Of a stretch of 13,727 bases of DNA, positions 7,397 to 13,727 are shown piece by piece. This DNA comes from Rhizobiales bacterium UBA3584 (GTDB taxonomy: Bacteria > Pseudomonadota > Alphaproteobacteria > Rhizobiales > Devosiaceae). The position numbers and the translations under genes are program-made. The stretch's first letter is position 1; each line of letters starts with the position of its first letter. Where the stretch lies: NCBI GenBank assembly GCA_002375765.1, contig DFMV01000069.1:1-13727 (forward strand). Direction: 5' to 3'. The notes beneath the pieces are model-generated. The model did not search any database and was not told where the DNA came from. It was given only the letters and a program-made list of their open reading frames with translations.

Positions 7397-7571
7397 GCGA
7401 GGAACTGCAGGCCTCGATCCCGATCACGCATCGTGGCAGACTTTCGAAGAAGGCGAGGACACGCCCTCGCGTCAGCTTTCGGCGAACAACAACCTCGCCG
7501 GACGAATCCACCGCGTGGACCTGAAAAACGGACTTTGCAATATCCAAACCGATCGTCACAATGTTGCTCAT
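7392..7571 (-). pseudogene. IS110-family recombinase, N-terminal fragment (codons 1-60)
   Basis: This is the start of an IS110-family recombinase: MSNIVTIGLDIAKSVFQVHA, then a strand-rich segment and RCVIGIEACSSSHY. D10 in GLDIAK and E53 in GIEA are the first two acidic residues of the DEDD RuvC-like active site. The ATG at 7571 has a strong ribosome site, GGAGGAG, seven bases upstream (7579-7585 on the plus strand). The gene is cut at codons 59-60 by the Tn3-family transposon and continues at 580. Without the interruption the frame would give about 168 residues because of the downstream hydrolase fusion. Translation across the right end of the transposon yields only a meaningless tail. Confidence 0.92.
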
Positions 7572-7790
7572 CGTGGTGCTCCTCCATCTTCAATCCCGCG
7601 ATCATACCGCAGGGAGGGAGGAGAGCCGTCCACCGCATCAAGTCCGGACGGTCCGCTGTTGGAAGCGCTTGGCGGTTAGCTGCCTTTCCCGCACTGCCCT
7701 GTTGGGCAAAGTTTGCTTGGTCAGCGTAGGCCCATTGCGGCCATCAGAATCTGGTGGACGGAAGCCGTAAACGGTCGTAGCCGACCGGCC
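7572..7790 (-). ncRNA. Candidate IS110 left-end non-coding region with bridge RNA
   Basis: In the IS110 group the non-coding segment upstream of the recombinase carries the structured bridge RNA that pairs with target and donor DNA; this is established for IS621 and relatives. The segment upstream of this recombinase start has no gene and several hairpins: CGGTCG/CGACCG around four bases (7772-7787), TGCCC/GGGCA around TGTT (7695-7708), and CCGTCC/GGACGG around 14 bases (7626-7651). Exact ends, the promoter and the guide loops cannot be assigned by eye. The outer boundary of the element lies somewhere before the small gene ending at 7833. The location is well supported; the RNA itself is inferred. 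Confidence 0.4.
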
Positions 7791-7832
7791 CCAGCATCAG
7801 ATGCGACGCCACTGACCCTATCACCACACACT

Positions 7833-8051
7833 TCACGTCATGTTCGAATTCCGCACGTTGGCGCCGAGGCCTTCGGCGACATACGCACGCAGGAGCAGAT
7901 TGAGAATCTCAAGATCGTTTTGCACTTCCACCGGATGGCATTTCCTGGCGCCTTCGAGGGCCGCCTTCAGCCATGGGCTCATCCGAGGATGCGCCAGAAC
8001 CCAGGCGATCCGCTCGTCATTGGTCTGCGGCGCGTCATCAGCTTTCGTCAT
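7833..8051 (-). CDS. Small hypothetical protein, last gene of the dab operon
   Basis: A 72-residue soluble, mostly helical protein that I do not recognise. It begins MTKADDAPQTNDERIAWVLA and contains HPRMSPWLKAALEGARKCHP and a Leu-rich helix (NDLEILNLLLRAYVAEGL). It has no signal peptide and no membrane segment. It starts 21 bp after the stop of the zinc-ribbon gene, on the same strand, with GGAG eight bases before the ATG, so co-transcription with dabBA is likely. Its codon use looks like that of the dab genes rather than the mobile elements. The IS110 end lies just beyond its stop; whether the insertion altered the last residues (NVRNSNMT) cannot be told without a homologue. Confidence 0.6.
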   Translation of the reverse strand: MTKADDAPQTNDERIAWVLAHPRMSPWLKAALEGARKCHPVEVQNDLEILNLLLRAYVAEGLGANVRNSNMT

Positions 8052-8072
8052 CGGCCTTTCTCCATCGTCCGG

Positions 8073-8978
8073 TCATGGGTTGCACAAGGGACAGTGTCCC
8101 GGATCGGCCTTGGTCAGCCCGTCGCCGCGCGGCCGGTTCTCACGATGCGGGCAGGCGACGCAGCCGAAGACGCGGTGGCGGACCATGAGGCTCGGCGTCC
8201 CGCACCATTCGCAAGGCAAGCCGATCTCGACATCGACCTGTCCGTAGCCGGGCGTGCGGCAGGCCGGGCACAGCGCGGAAAGCCGTTCGGCGAGAGCAGA
8301 GGCAAGGCGGCCGAGCGTCGCCATCCGGGTCGGGTTCATGTGGGCGCGCATATCGGTCTGGATCAGCGCCCGGCCGTCGTCCGATTGCGCCTTAGCCGAC
8401 ATGACGGCCAGCTCGAGCGCGGTTCTGTCGCGCAGGCCCTTGTGGATGTTGCCTGCTCCACCTTCGCTCTCGGCCGGCTTCACGATCAAGGCGTGCGCGG
8501 GAAAGCCGAGACGATCCAGGATGGGCGTCACATCGTCGCCAGCAACTACATAACCGTGGCCGAAGACCGGCGCGTCCTCGATCAGATGCTCGCTGACGAC
8601 GATGCCGCGCATATCGTCGACGAGCACCATGAGCTCGACCCCACCGGGAACGAATGGGATCTGCGAGTGCGGGCCGTAGCTGCCTTCGCTGGCAAGGCCG
8701 ATCGGCAAGCCGGTTGCCTTCATGCCCAGCCGCGCCTTGGCGATTGCCGCCTCGCGGATGGTGCCGGCGCGCGGGATCTCGCCGGTGAAGGTGCCGAGTG
8801 CGTCGGTGTCGATATCCGGCGCGGACGAGACGATCAGTCCGAGCCGGTCGCGCAGGACGGGCGCGATTGCTTCCTCCTTTCCGTGCATCGTGGCGAGCAC
8901 GGCATGCCGGCAGGCATAGGGTGAATACCGGTGGCCGGCGTCTGCAAGGGGGACAGCTTGCGGAACGAAGGTCTTCAT
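8073..8978 (-). CDS. DUF6671-like protein with C-terminal zinc ribbons
   Basis: A 301-residue soluble protein of unknown function. The N-terminal two thirds match what I remember of DUF6671: [19 protein letters not shown] (17-35), [14 protein letters not shown] (57-70), [12 protein letters not shown], then [11 protein letters not shown] (94-104) and a [15 protein letters not shown] segment. The C-terminal part has four CxxC pairs (C237/C240, C256/C259, C273/C276, C296/C299), enough for two zinc ribbons. Its ATG overlaps dabA's TGA (8975-8978), a translational-coupling arrangement, so it is very likely made together with the DAB complex. The many acidic and His residues in the conserved part suggest metal or nucleotide chemistry, but no activity can be claimed. 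The family name is from memory; the gene call itself is firm. Confidence 0.8.
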   Translation of the reverse strand: MKTFVPQAVPLADAGHRYSPYACRHAVLATMHGKEEAIAPVLRDRLGLIVSSAPDIDTDALGTFTGEIPRAGTIREAAIAKARLGMKATGLPIGLASEGSYGPHSQIPFVPGGVELMVLVDDMRGIVVSEHLIEDAPVFGHGYVVAGDDVTPILDRLGFPAHALIVKPAESEGGAGNIHKGLRDRTALELAVMSAKAQSDDGRALIQTDMRAHMNPTRMATLGRLASALAERLSALCPACRTPGYGQVDVEIGLPCEWCGTPSLMVRHRVFGCVACPHRENRPRGDGLTKADPGHCPLCNP

Positions 8979-11398
8979 GCGTGCGCCTGAAGTCGCAAGG
9001 TTTCCACCTCCGCTTCGTCCCAGGAGAGGTTGCCGGCGTAACGCCAGGCCATGCGGCCGTCCTCGCCGAGGGCGAAGAGATGGAGCCAGCGATTGTCGAG
9101 CAGTGCCCGGACGTCCGCGTGGCGCTCGAGGATGCCGGTGATCGCCTTCTGCGGGGCCTCGATGACGACGGAGAGCCGCAGCGGTTCATGCGCCAGCTCA
9201 TTACCGTCATGGACGGACTGCCAGGGCAGGCCGGCGCGCAGGAGGCCGCCATTGCCTTCGACGACGCCGATTCCCCCTGTGACGTTGTGCAGGAGCTTGT
9301 TGCCGGCGCCGAAGACTTCCGGCGCGACGGTTGAGCCGTAATATTGCAGGCTGATCCAGCTCGCGACGACGACCGGTGCGGTCAGGATTAGTTCCAGCAC
9401 GCCGAAGCCTTCGTCGCGCCGCCAGTCATAATCATGCAGGAACGCCCGGCCCCCCAGGTCGCAACCCGTCGTGCGCCACCGAGGCGCGGCGACGAAAGCC
9501 TGGCAGCCGGCGAGCGCCCATTCGGGTCGCAACTCGGCCCAGTCGCGGGCGCGGCGGGCAATATCGGCCTGTGTCTCGGCGCGGGGCAGGCGCCTTGCCC
9601 GTTCGGCCCGCGCGAGCCCGCCTGCGGTCTGGAGCCAACCCCTGGCCGCCGTCAGGTCCGCGGCGTGCTCCACCGAGGAATGATCGGCGTCATAGATGGT
9701 AACGTCGTCGGTCGTCGTGTCGTGGAGGGCCGCCAGGAACAAGGTGTCTTCGGGAACCACGATGCCGCGTGCGAGAAGGCTGGTGCGCACGTCGGGCGCG
9801 TTGAGCAGCGAGGCGAGCAGCCGGGCATTGACCTCGCCCGAATAGCCGCCGCAGGCCCCGCAATGGAGTGCACTGGCATGCGGGTTGTTGACGACACTGG
9901 CGCCGTGGCCGGCGATCAGCACCAACCTCGCGAAACGATCGGTGAGCGACATGGCCCTGAGGACGGTTTCGGCCATCTCGATCCGCTGGTCGAGGCCGAT
10001 CGTGTCGGCCGGCCGTGGCGCCGGGTCGTTCGGTGCGGCATTGCGGGTGAGCCCCAGCGCGTCGCGAAGAAGCTTGCCGACATAGACTGGCCCCGTCGCC
10101 TCGACGAAGGCGAAGGAGGAGACGGCGGCGAGCTTGAAGCGACCCCAGGCACGCTTGGCACGGGCCGCGATCCGTGCCGTGCGATCCGCGCGCTCGGTCT
10201 CAGGCGTCTGCTCTCCCGAGCAGGTGAAGAGACCGGGCCGGAGCAGAACGGGCAGGCGGGCTTCCACCACGTCCGAGCCGAAGCGGCGGTGCGCGATCCC
10301 CATGCCGAAGAAACCGGCGAAGCCGAGCGTGCTGATCCCGGGATCGAGCGTTTCCAGCGCCCTGCGAAAGACCTCCGAGCGGACGTCGATGCAGAAGGCC
10401 ATCTGCATCGCGGGACGCGACGAAGCCGGCACGGCGGGCCGCGGTTCGGCGAAGAGGGCCCGCAGCTGCCTCTGGGCGGCGCGCTCAGCGGCCTCCTGGA
10501 GGATCGCATCGACATGATCCTCCGCGCTTGCGGCGACCGGTTCGGCATGGGCGGTCACGGTCTCGCGCCATTGCGTGCCGATCTCGTGCTCGTATTGCCG
10601 CAGAAGTGCAGCTTCCCAAACGAGACGAATGGCAAGGAGATCGATCACCGTCTTGTCGGTCCCGCCTGCCAGTGCGGCCTTCCAGAGGCGATAGCGTGCG
10701 AGCTGCGCCCAGCCGCCCAGGCTTGCCAGCAGGCGGTGGAAGCAGCTTTCCAGCGCCGACTCGGACAGGCCGAGCGTCTCGACGGCGTCGATCAGGGCGG
10801 CCTCGGCGCTTTCGGGAGCGTCCGCGACGGTGCCGGCGAAGCGGGCAAGGCCGACGATCTCCGGGGTCAGGTCATGCATGGCGACGGTGCGCCAGGAGGC
10901 ATAGGCGCTGCGGCCTTGCGCTGCGGCCCAGAGCGCTTGGCCCTGATCGAAATAGCCTGCCGCCCAATGGCTGATGCGCTCATCGACCACGGCCTGCCAG
11001 TCGATGCCGCTGGCCTCGCGCGCCAACTCGGCGACGGTCGGCAAAGCCCGCGCCGCCGACGTCTCGACATTCAATGCCTGCTTTAGCGCGGGAACCGTTT
11101 TTGGGCGCATTGATGCTGGCGCCGCTCCAAGCGCTTCGGCCAGATCTTCGTCGGTGAGTTCGCCGCTTTGGTGGCGCTCCCGATACCAGTCGCGCGGCAT
11201 GTTGAGCCGGATGCCGGCGACCCGCCGCAACCGCGCAGCGGCGACAGCCAGCGGTTCGCCCGTCTGGCCAAGGAACGGATTGACAGCGACGCTGGACGCC
11301 AGCGGCCAGAGCGGCGGGATGGCGCGCGCTGCGCCGTGCGCCGCAGCCATGACTGCTTCGGAGCCGGGAAGTGGGGTCTTGTGTACAGTCATCAGCAT
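8975..11398 (-). CDS. dabA: DabA, catalytic subunit of the DAB inorganic-carbon accumulation complex
   Basis: DabA (formerly UPF0753/DUF2309) is a large, distantly beta-carbonic-anhydrase-like protein on the inner face of the membrane. With DabB it is thought to hydrate CO2 to bicarbonate in one direction, powered by the cation gradient. The chosen start at 11398 ([10 protein letters not shown]) gives 807 residues, with AGGA seven bases upstream. The zinc site is complete: C336 and D338 in FCIDVRSE, H498 in AGHGAS, and C513 in LHCGACGG. These match C351, D353, H524 and C539 of the Halothiobacillus neapolitanus protein, with constant offsets of 15 and 26. The frame stays open to 11656, but the extra part overlaps dabB and resembles nothing. 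It follows dabB by 23 bp, and its stop overlaps the next start. Confidence 0.94.
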   Translation of the reverse strand: MLMTVHKTPLPGSEAVMAAAHGAARAIPPLWPLASSVAVNPFLGQTGEPLAVAAARLRRVAGIRLNMPRDWYRERHQSGELTDEDLAEALGAAPASMRPKTVPALKQALNVETSAARALPTVAELAREASGIDWQAVVDERISHWAAGYFDQGQALWAAAQGRSAYASWRTVAMHDLTPEIVGLARFAGTVADAPESAEAALIDAVETLGLSESALESCFHRLLASLGGWAQLARYRLWKAALAGGTDKTVIDLLAIRLVWEAALLRQYEHEIGTQWRETVTAHAEPVAASAEDHVDAILQEAAERAAQRQLRALFAEPRPAVPASSRPAMQMAFCIDVRSEVFRRALETLDPGISTLGFAGFFGMGIAHRRFGSDVVEARLPVLLRPGLFTCSGEQTPETERADRTARIAARAKRAWGRFKLAAVSSFAFVEATGPVYVGKLLRDALGLTRNAAPNDPAPRPADTIGLDQRIEMAETVLRAMSLTDRFARLVLIAGHGASVVNNPHASALHCGACGGYSGEVNARLLASLLNAPDVRTSLLARGIVVPEDTLFLAALHDTTTDDVTIYDADHSSVEHAADLTAARGWLQTAGGLARAERARRLPRAETQADIARRARDWAELRPEWALAGCQAFVAAPRWRTTGCDLGGRAFLHDYDWRRDEGFGVLELILTAPVVVASWISLQYYGSTVAPEVFGAGNKLLHNVTGGIGVVEGNGGLLRAGLPWQSVHDGNELAHEPLRLSVVIEAPQKAITGILERHADVRALLDNRWLHLFALGEDGRMAWRYAGNLSWDEAEVETLRLQAHA

Positions 11399-11421
11399 GA
11401 GGTTTTCCTGATCCTTGAGCG

Positions 11422-12993
11422 TCACGAGGGCTTGCGGACGGACCAGCCGCCCAGCATGCGATCGAGCATGGCGTTGACATAAAGCCCGTTGGAGAGATGA
11501 ACCCGCAGGCCGGCAGCCGCCGGATGGCCCGCCCAGAGCGGGAACAGCGCCTGCGCGACTGCGACCAGGCCGAAGGTCAGGACGGCGAGCGCCATCAGGG
11601 TCCATTCGAGCCTCCCCGGCGCGGGCGTCGCCGGCAGCACGCCCGCCGTCAGCCATTCGGCCACCGTCTGGAGCGCGAAGTAGCCGAGGGCAGCTGCGGT
11701 CGCGTAAATTGCTGTCCTTGTCGTCAGGGCGCGCGGTGCGGCATCCGCTAGCCCCTGGGCCAGCAGATAGGCGACGCCGAAGATGAGGATGGCGCCGAGT
11801 GCGAGCGATTGGGGTGATTTGTGCTCAAACCCGAAGCCAAGACCGAAGGCTGCACCGATCGCGCCATAGATCGCCAACGCGATGAAGAAGGCGCGGGCGA
11901 CCGCGCCGCCATCTGGTATGGCCACCGGTCCCGGCCGGCGGATCGAGGCGACCTGCTCGACGGCACCGCCCGAGGCCAGGAAAGCATGGGCCTTGTAGAG
12001 CGAATGGGCGACGATGTGGAGCAGTGCCAACGGGAACAGCGCCAGCCCGCATTGCAGGATCATGAACCCCATCTGCGCCACGGTCGACCAGGCGAGCGAG
12101 GTCTTGACTGCTGGCTGGGTCAGCATGACGAGTGCGCCGAAGAGGGCGGTGAAGCCGCCGACCATCGCCAGCACCGCCAGCACGCCGGGCGCGAGCAGCA
12201 TCACGTCAGCGAAGCGGATGAGGAGAAAGCCGCCGGCATTGATGACGCCTGCATGGAGCAGCGCCGAGACCGGCGTCGGCGCCTCCATCACCTCGGTCAG
12301 CCAGCCATGGGTCGGGAATTGGGCCGATTTCAACAACGCCGCGAGCGCCAGTAACCCCGCCGCTGCCGGCGCGTGCCAGGAAACGTCGCCGGTCCGCGCC
12401 ATGGTATTGATCGCGGCGATATCGGTCGTGCCGAAGGCCACGCTCATCAACAGCACCGAGCCTGCCAGCGACAGGGCGCCAAGGACCGCGAAGAGCCGCT
12501 TCTTGCGCGCCGCGCGCTGCGCCCCGATGCGCTCGGGATAGAAGAGCAGCAAGCGATGGAGCGCAAAGCTCGTCGCGATCCACGCGCCGAGCAGTTGCAC
12601 GAGATTGCCGGCCTGAACGAGGAGAAGGACCGCGGCTAGCGCCGCGCACAGCCAGCCTGTGAACGCGCCCTGCCGTGCTTCGCCATCGAGCAAGGTACGC
12701 GAATAGCGCAGCACGATCCAGCCGACGAAGGAGACCAGAAGCAGCATCGTCACGCTGATCACGTCGAGCCGCGCGGAGAGACCTATACCAGCCGAGCCTA
12801 TGAGGGCGCTGTCGCCCGGACCCTGCAGCAGTAGGAGAACCAGCGAACCGGCCGCGATAGCGAGGGCCGACATGGCGGCTCGCTCGGCGACGGCCGCTAC
12901 GTGCGGGGCCCTTCGACCCGGACGCGAAGACGCGAACAGTGCGGCGAGAAGCAGGAACAGCGGTGCGGCGAGCGGCAGCAGATTGAGCGACAA
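11422..12993 (-). CDS. dabB: DabB, membrane proton/cation-conducting subunit of DAB
   Basis: DabB belongs to the NuoL/MrpA-like proton-conducting transporter family and supplies the ion flux that drives DabA. It has 523 residues with about a dozen hydrophobic helices over the whole length, beginning [17 protein letters not shown]. The family block [20 protein letters not shown], followed by [12 protein letters not shown], is clear, as is the preceding LLKSAQFP with its conserved Lys. The start is a TTG at 12993 preceded by AAGGAAACC; no in-frame ATG gives a better N-terminus. The gene ends 23 bp before dabA. It is shorter than NuoL (about 610) and lacks the long lateral helix, as expected of DabB. 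Pairing with a DUF2309 gene rules out a complex I or Mrp role. Confidence 0.92.
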   Translation of the reverse strand: MSLNLLPLAAPLFLLLAALFASSRPGRRAPHVAAVAERAAMSALAIAAGSLVLLLLQGPGDSALIGSAGIGLSARLDVISVTMLLLVSFVGWIVLRYSRTLLDGEARQGAFTGWLCAALAAVLLLVQAGNLVQLLGAWIATSFALHRLLLFYPERIGAQRAARKKRLFAVLGALSLAGSVLLMSVAFGTTDIAAINTMARTGDVSWHAPAAAGLLALAALLKSAQFPTHGWLTEVMEAPTPVSALLHAGVINAGGFLLIRFADVMLLAPGVLAVLAMVGGFTALFGALVMLTQPAVKTSLAWSTVAQMGFMILQCGLALFPLALLHIVAHSLYKAHAFLASGGAVEQVASIRRPGPVAIPDGGAVARAFFIALAIYGAIGAAFGLGFGFEHKSPQSLALGAILIFGVAYLLAQGLADAAPRALTTRTAIYATAAALGYFALQTVAEWLTAGVLPATPAPGRLEWTLMALAVLTFGLVAVAQALFPLWAGHPAAAGLRVHLSNGLYVNAMLDRMLGGWSVRKPS

Positions 12994-13059
12994 GGTGGTT
13001 TCCTTGGGTGCGGTGGCGACACCCTGCTGCTAGCCGAGCCGCGTTCCGAAAGAAAATGC

Positions 13060-13095
13060 ATTGTTTGCTCAATTCCGTTCGCTATTATCGAACGG
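13060..13095. promoter_or_regulatory. Divergent dab-lysR control region: LysR box and lysR promoter
   Basis: A perfect inverted repeat with arms CCGTTCG (13075-13081) and CGAACGG (13089-13095) surrounds a 7-base spacer. It contains a T-N11-A core (13079/13091), the LysR-type operator signature. A second small dyad, ATTG (13060-13063) and CAAT (13070-13073), lies beside it. The plus strand has TTGTTT (13061-13066), 16 bp, then TATTAT (13083-13088), a fair sigma-70 promoter whose -10 box falls in the palindrome spacer. The regulator would therefore be expected to repress its own gene. On the minus strand only a weak -10-like GATAAT is visible, so the dabB promoter is not assigned. Confidence 0.7.
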
Positions 13096-13096
13096 C

Positions 13097-13727
13097 ATGG
13101 CAGCGCTCAATTATCACCATCTGCGGTATTTCCGGGCCGTCGCCCACGACGGCAACCTCACGCGCACGGCCGCGCGCTTGAACCTGACCCAGTCAGCGCT
13201 CTCGGTGCAGATCCGCAAACTTGAAGAGCAGCTCGGCCATGCGCTCTTCGACCGGCGCGGACGACAGCTTCATCTGACCGAAGCCGGCCGCATCGCGCTC
13301 GACCATGCCGATGCGATCTTCGCGACCGGGGAGGAACTGCTAGGCACGCTTCGCGAAACCGGTACGGCGCGCCAGGCGCTGCGGGTCGGGGCGCTCGCCA
13401 CCTTGTCGCGCAACTTCCAGATGGAGTTTCTGCGGCCCGTTCTCGGCCGGACCGATATTGAGCTCGTCTTGCGCTCCGGCGGGGCCGCCGAGCTTTTGCG
13501 CGCGCTGGAAGCACTGAACCTCGACGTCGTGCTCATCAACCACGCGCCCGCGCGTGATGTACTGACGCCCTTCGTGGCGCATCGGATCGCTGAACAGCCA
13601 GTCGGCCTCGTCGGCACGCCGCATCGGTTTTTTGGCAGAGCGGGCCTCGTCGATCTTTTGCGCGACCATCCCGTCATCGTACCGACGCTGGAGAGCAGCG
13701 TGCGCGCCGGCTTCGACGCTCTTGCCG
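13097..13727 (+). CDS. LysR-family transcriptional regulator (5' part, runs off the window)
   Basis: The first 210 codons of a LysR-type regulator are present, with no stop before the right edge. The winged helix-turn-helix is textbook: LNYHHLRYFRAVAHDGNL, then TRTAARLNLTQSALSVQIRK (22-41), followed by LEEQLGHALFDRRGRQLHLT. The linker helix and the first half of the effector-binding domain follow (LRVGALATLSRNF). It is divergent from dabB with 103 bp between the starts and is the obvious candidate regulator of the dab operon, perhaps responding to carbon supply; the effector is unknown. No ribosome site precedes the ATG at 13097, because an operator palindrome ends one base before it. An in-frame TTG at 13061 would add 12 unconserved residues and is less likely. 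Confidence 0.92.
   Translation, partial: MAALNYHHLRYFRAVAHDGNLTRTAARLNLTQSALSVQIRKLEEQLGHALFDRRGRQLHLTEAGRIALDHADAIFATGEELLGTLRETGTARQALRVGALATLSRNFQMEFLRPVLGRTDIELVLRSGGAAELLRALEALNLDVVLINHAPARDVLTPFVAHRIAEQPVGLVGTPHRFFGRAGLVDLLRDHPVIVPTLESSVRAGFDALA

Noticed and set aside
7291..7641. Alternative minus-strand frame overlapping the IS110 start (116 codons)
   Set aside because: It is out of frame with the clear IS110 N-terminus, which has the strong ribosome site; it crosses the transposon end and has no homology.
7713..8924. Long plus-strand open frame (403 codons) opposite the zinc-ribbon and small genes
   Set aside because: Its translation is low-complexity Arg/Ala/Gly/His-rich and resembles no family. 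It is the antisense shadow of high-GC genes with clear motifs on the minus strand.
9434..11086. Long plus-strand open frame (550 codons) opposite dabA
   Set aside because: It is antisense to the well-supported DabA zinc-site region, has no recognisable domain, and is expected by chance in very GC-rich coding DNA.
11399..11656. N-terminal extension of the dabA frame
   Set aside because: It would overlap the end of dabB by over 200 bases. The added residues match nothing, and a ribosome site precedes the ATG at 11398.
12206..13072. Minus-strand frame of 288 codons overlapping dabB
   Set aside because: It is a different frame from DabB, Arg-rich, and lacks membrane helices or motifs; it is a shadow.
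1..13727. CRISPR arrays, tRNA and rRNA genes
   Set aside because: I saw no regularly spaced repeats, no cloverleaf-like sequence and no rRNA signature anywhere in the window.

Overview
The window looks like high-GC alphaproteobacterial DNA. The evidence is the overall base composition, a short MerA without the N-terminal metal-binding domain, MerR/MerT/MerP/MerF of the type seen in that class, and a Tn3-family transposase resembling the Tn163/Tn5393 branch. The taxonomic assignment is an inference from these protein families. Two unrelated things lie side by side: a stack of nested mobile elements (about 1-7800) and a chromosomal-type inorganic-carbon uptake cluster (about 7833-13727).

Mobile part. 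An IS110-family recombinase gene on the minus strand starts at 7571 and is cut at its 59th-60th codons by a complete 6811-bp Tn3-family mercury-resistance transposon (581-7391). The transposon has 46-bp terminal inverted repeats (42 of 46 matching) and a 5-bp target duplication, ATAGT, on both sides. Removing the transposon and one ATAGT copy restores the IS110 frame exactly. The restored gene was already broken: after codon 83 it runs in frame into the C-terminal part of an alpha/beta hydrolase (249-506). Inside the transposon, merR (minus) diverges from merT-merP-merF-merA (plus) across a classic 19-bp-spacer mer operator-promoter. merA converges on and overlaps tnpR (minus), and a res-like region separates tnpR from the divergent tnpA (plus). 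Together these genes sense Hg(II), bind it in the periplasm (MerP), import it (MerT, MerF) and reduce it to Hg(0) (MerA). TnpA and TnpR carry out replicative transposition and cointegrate resolution.

Between the IS110 start codon and the carbon cluster (7572-7832) there is no convincing gene. This should be the IS110 left non-coding end, where that group of elements encodes its bridge RNA; several small hairpins are visible there.

Carbon cluster. On the minus strand, dabB (11422-12993) and dabA (8975-11398) encode the two-subunit DAB bicarbonate/CO2 accumulation complex. dabA's stop codon overlaps the start of a gene for a DUF6671-like protein with four CxxC pairs (8073-8978). That gene is followed 21 bp later by a 72-residue protein of unknown function (7833-8051). 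A LysR-type regulator is divergent from dabB and runs off the right edge (13097 onward). Its promoter region has a perfect 7+7 palindrome enclosing a TATTAT -10 box only 8 bases from its ATG, which suggests autoregulation and a (nearly) leaderless message.

The most interesting points are the coupled DAB / zinc-ribbon protein / small protein operon, the merR stop codon inside the transposon's terminal repeat, the tnpR-merA tail overlap, and the in-frame IS110-hydrolase chimera.
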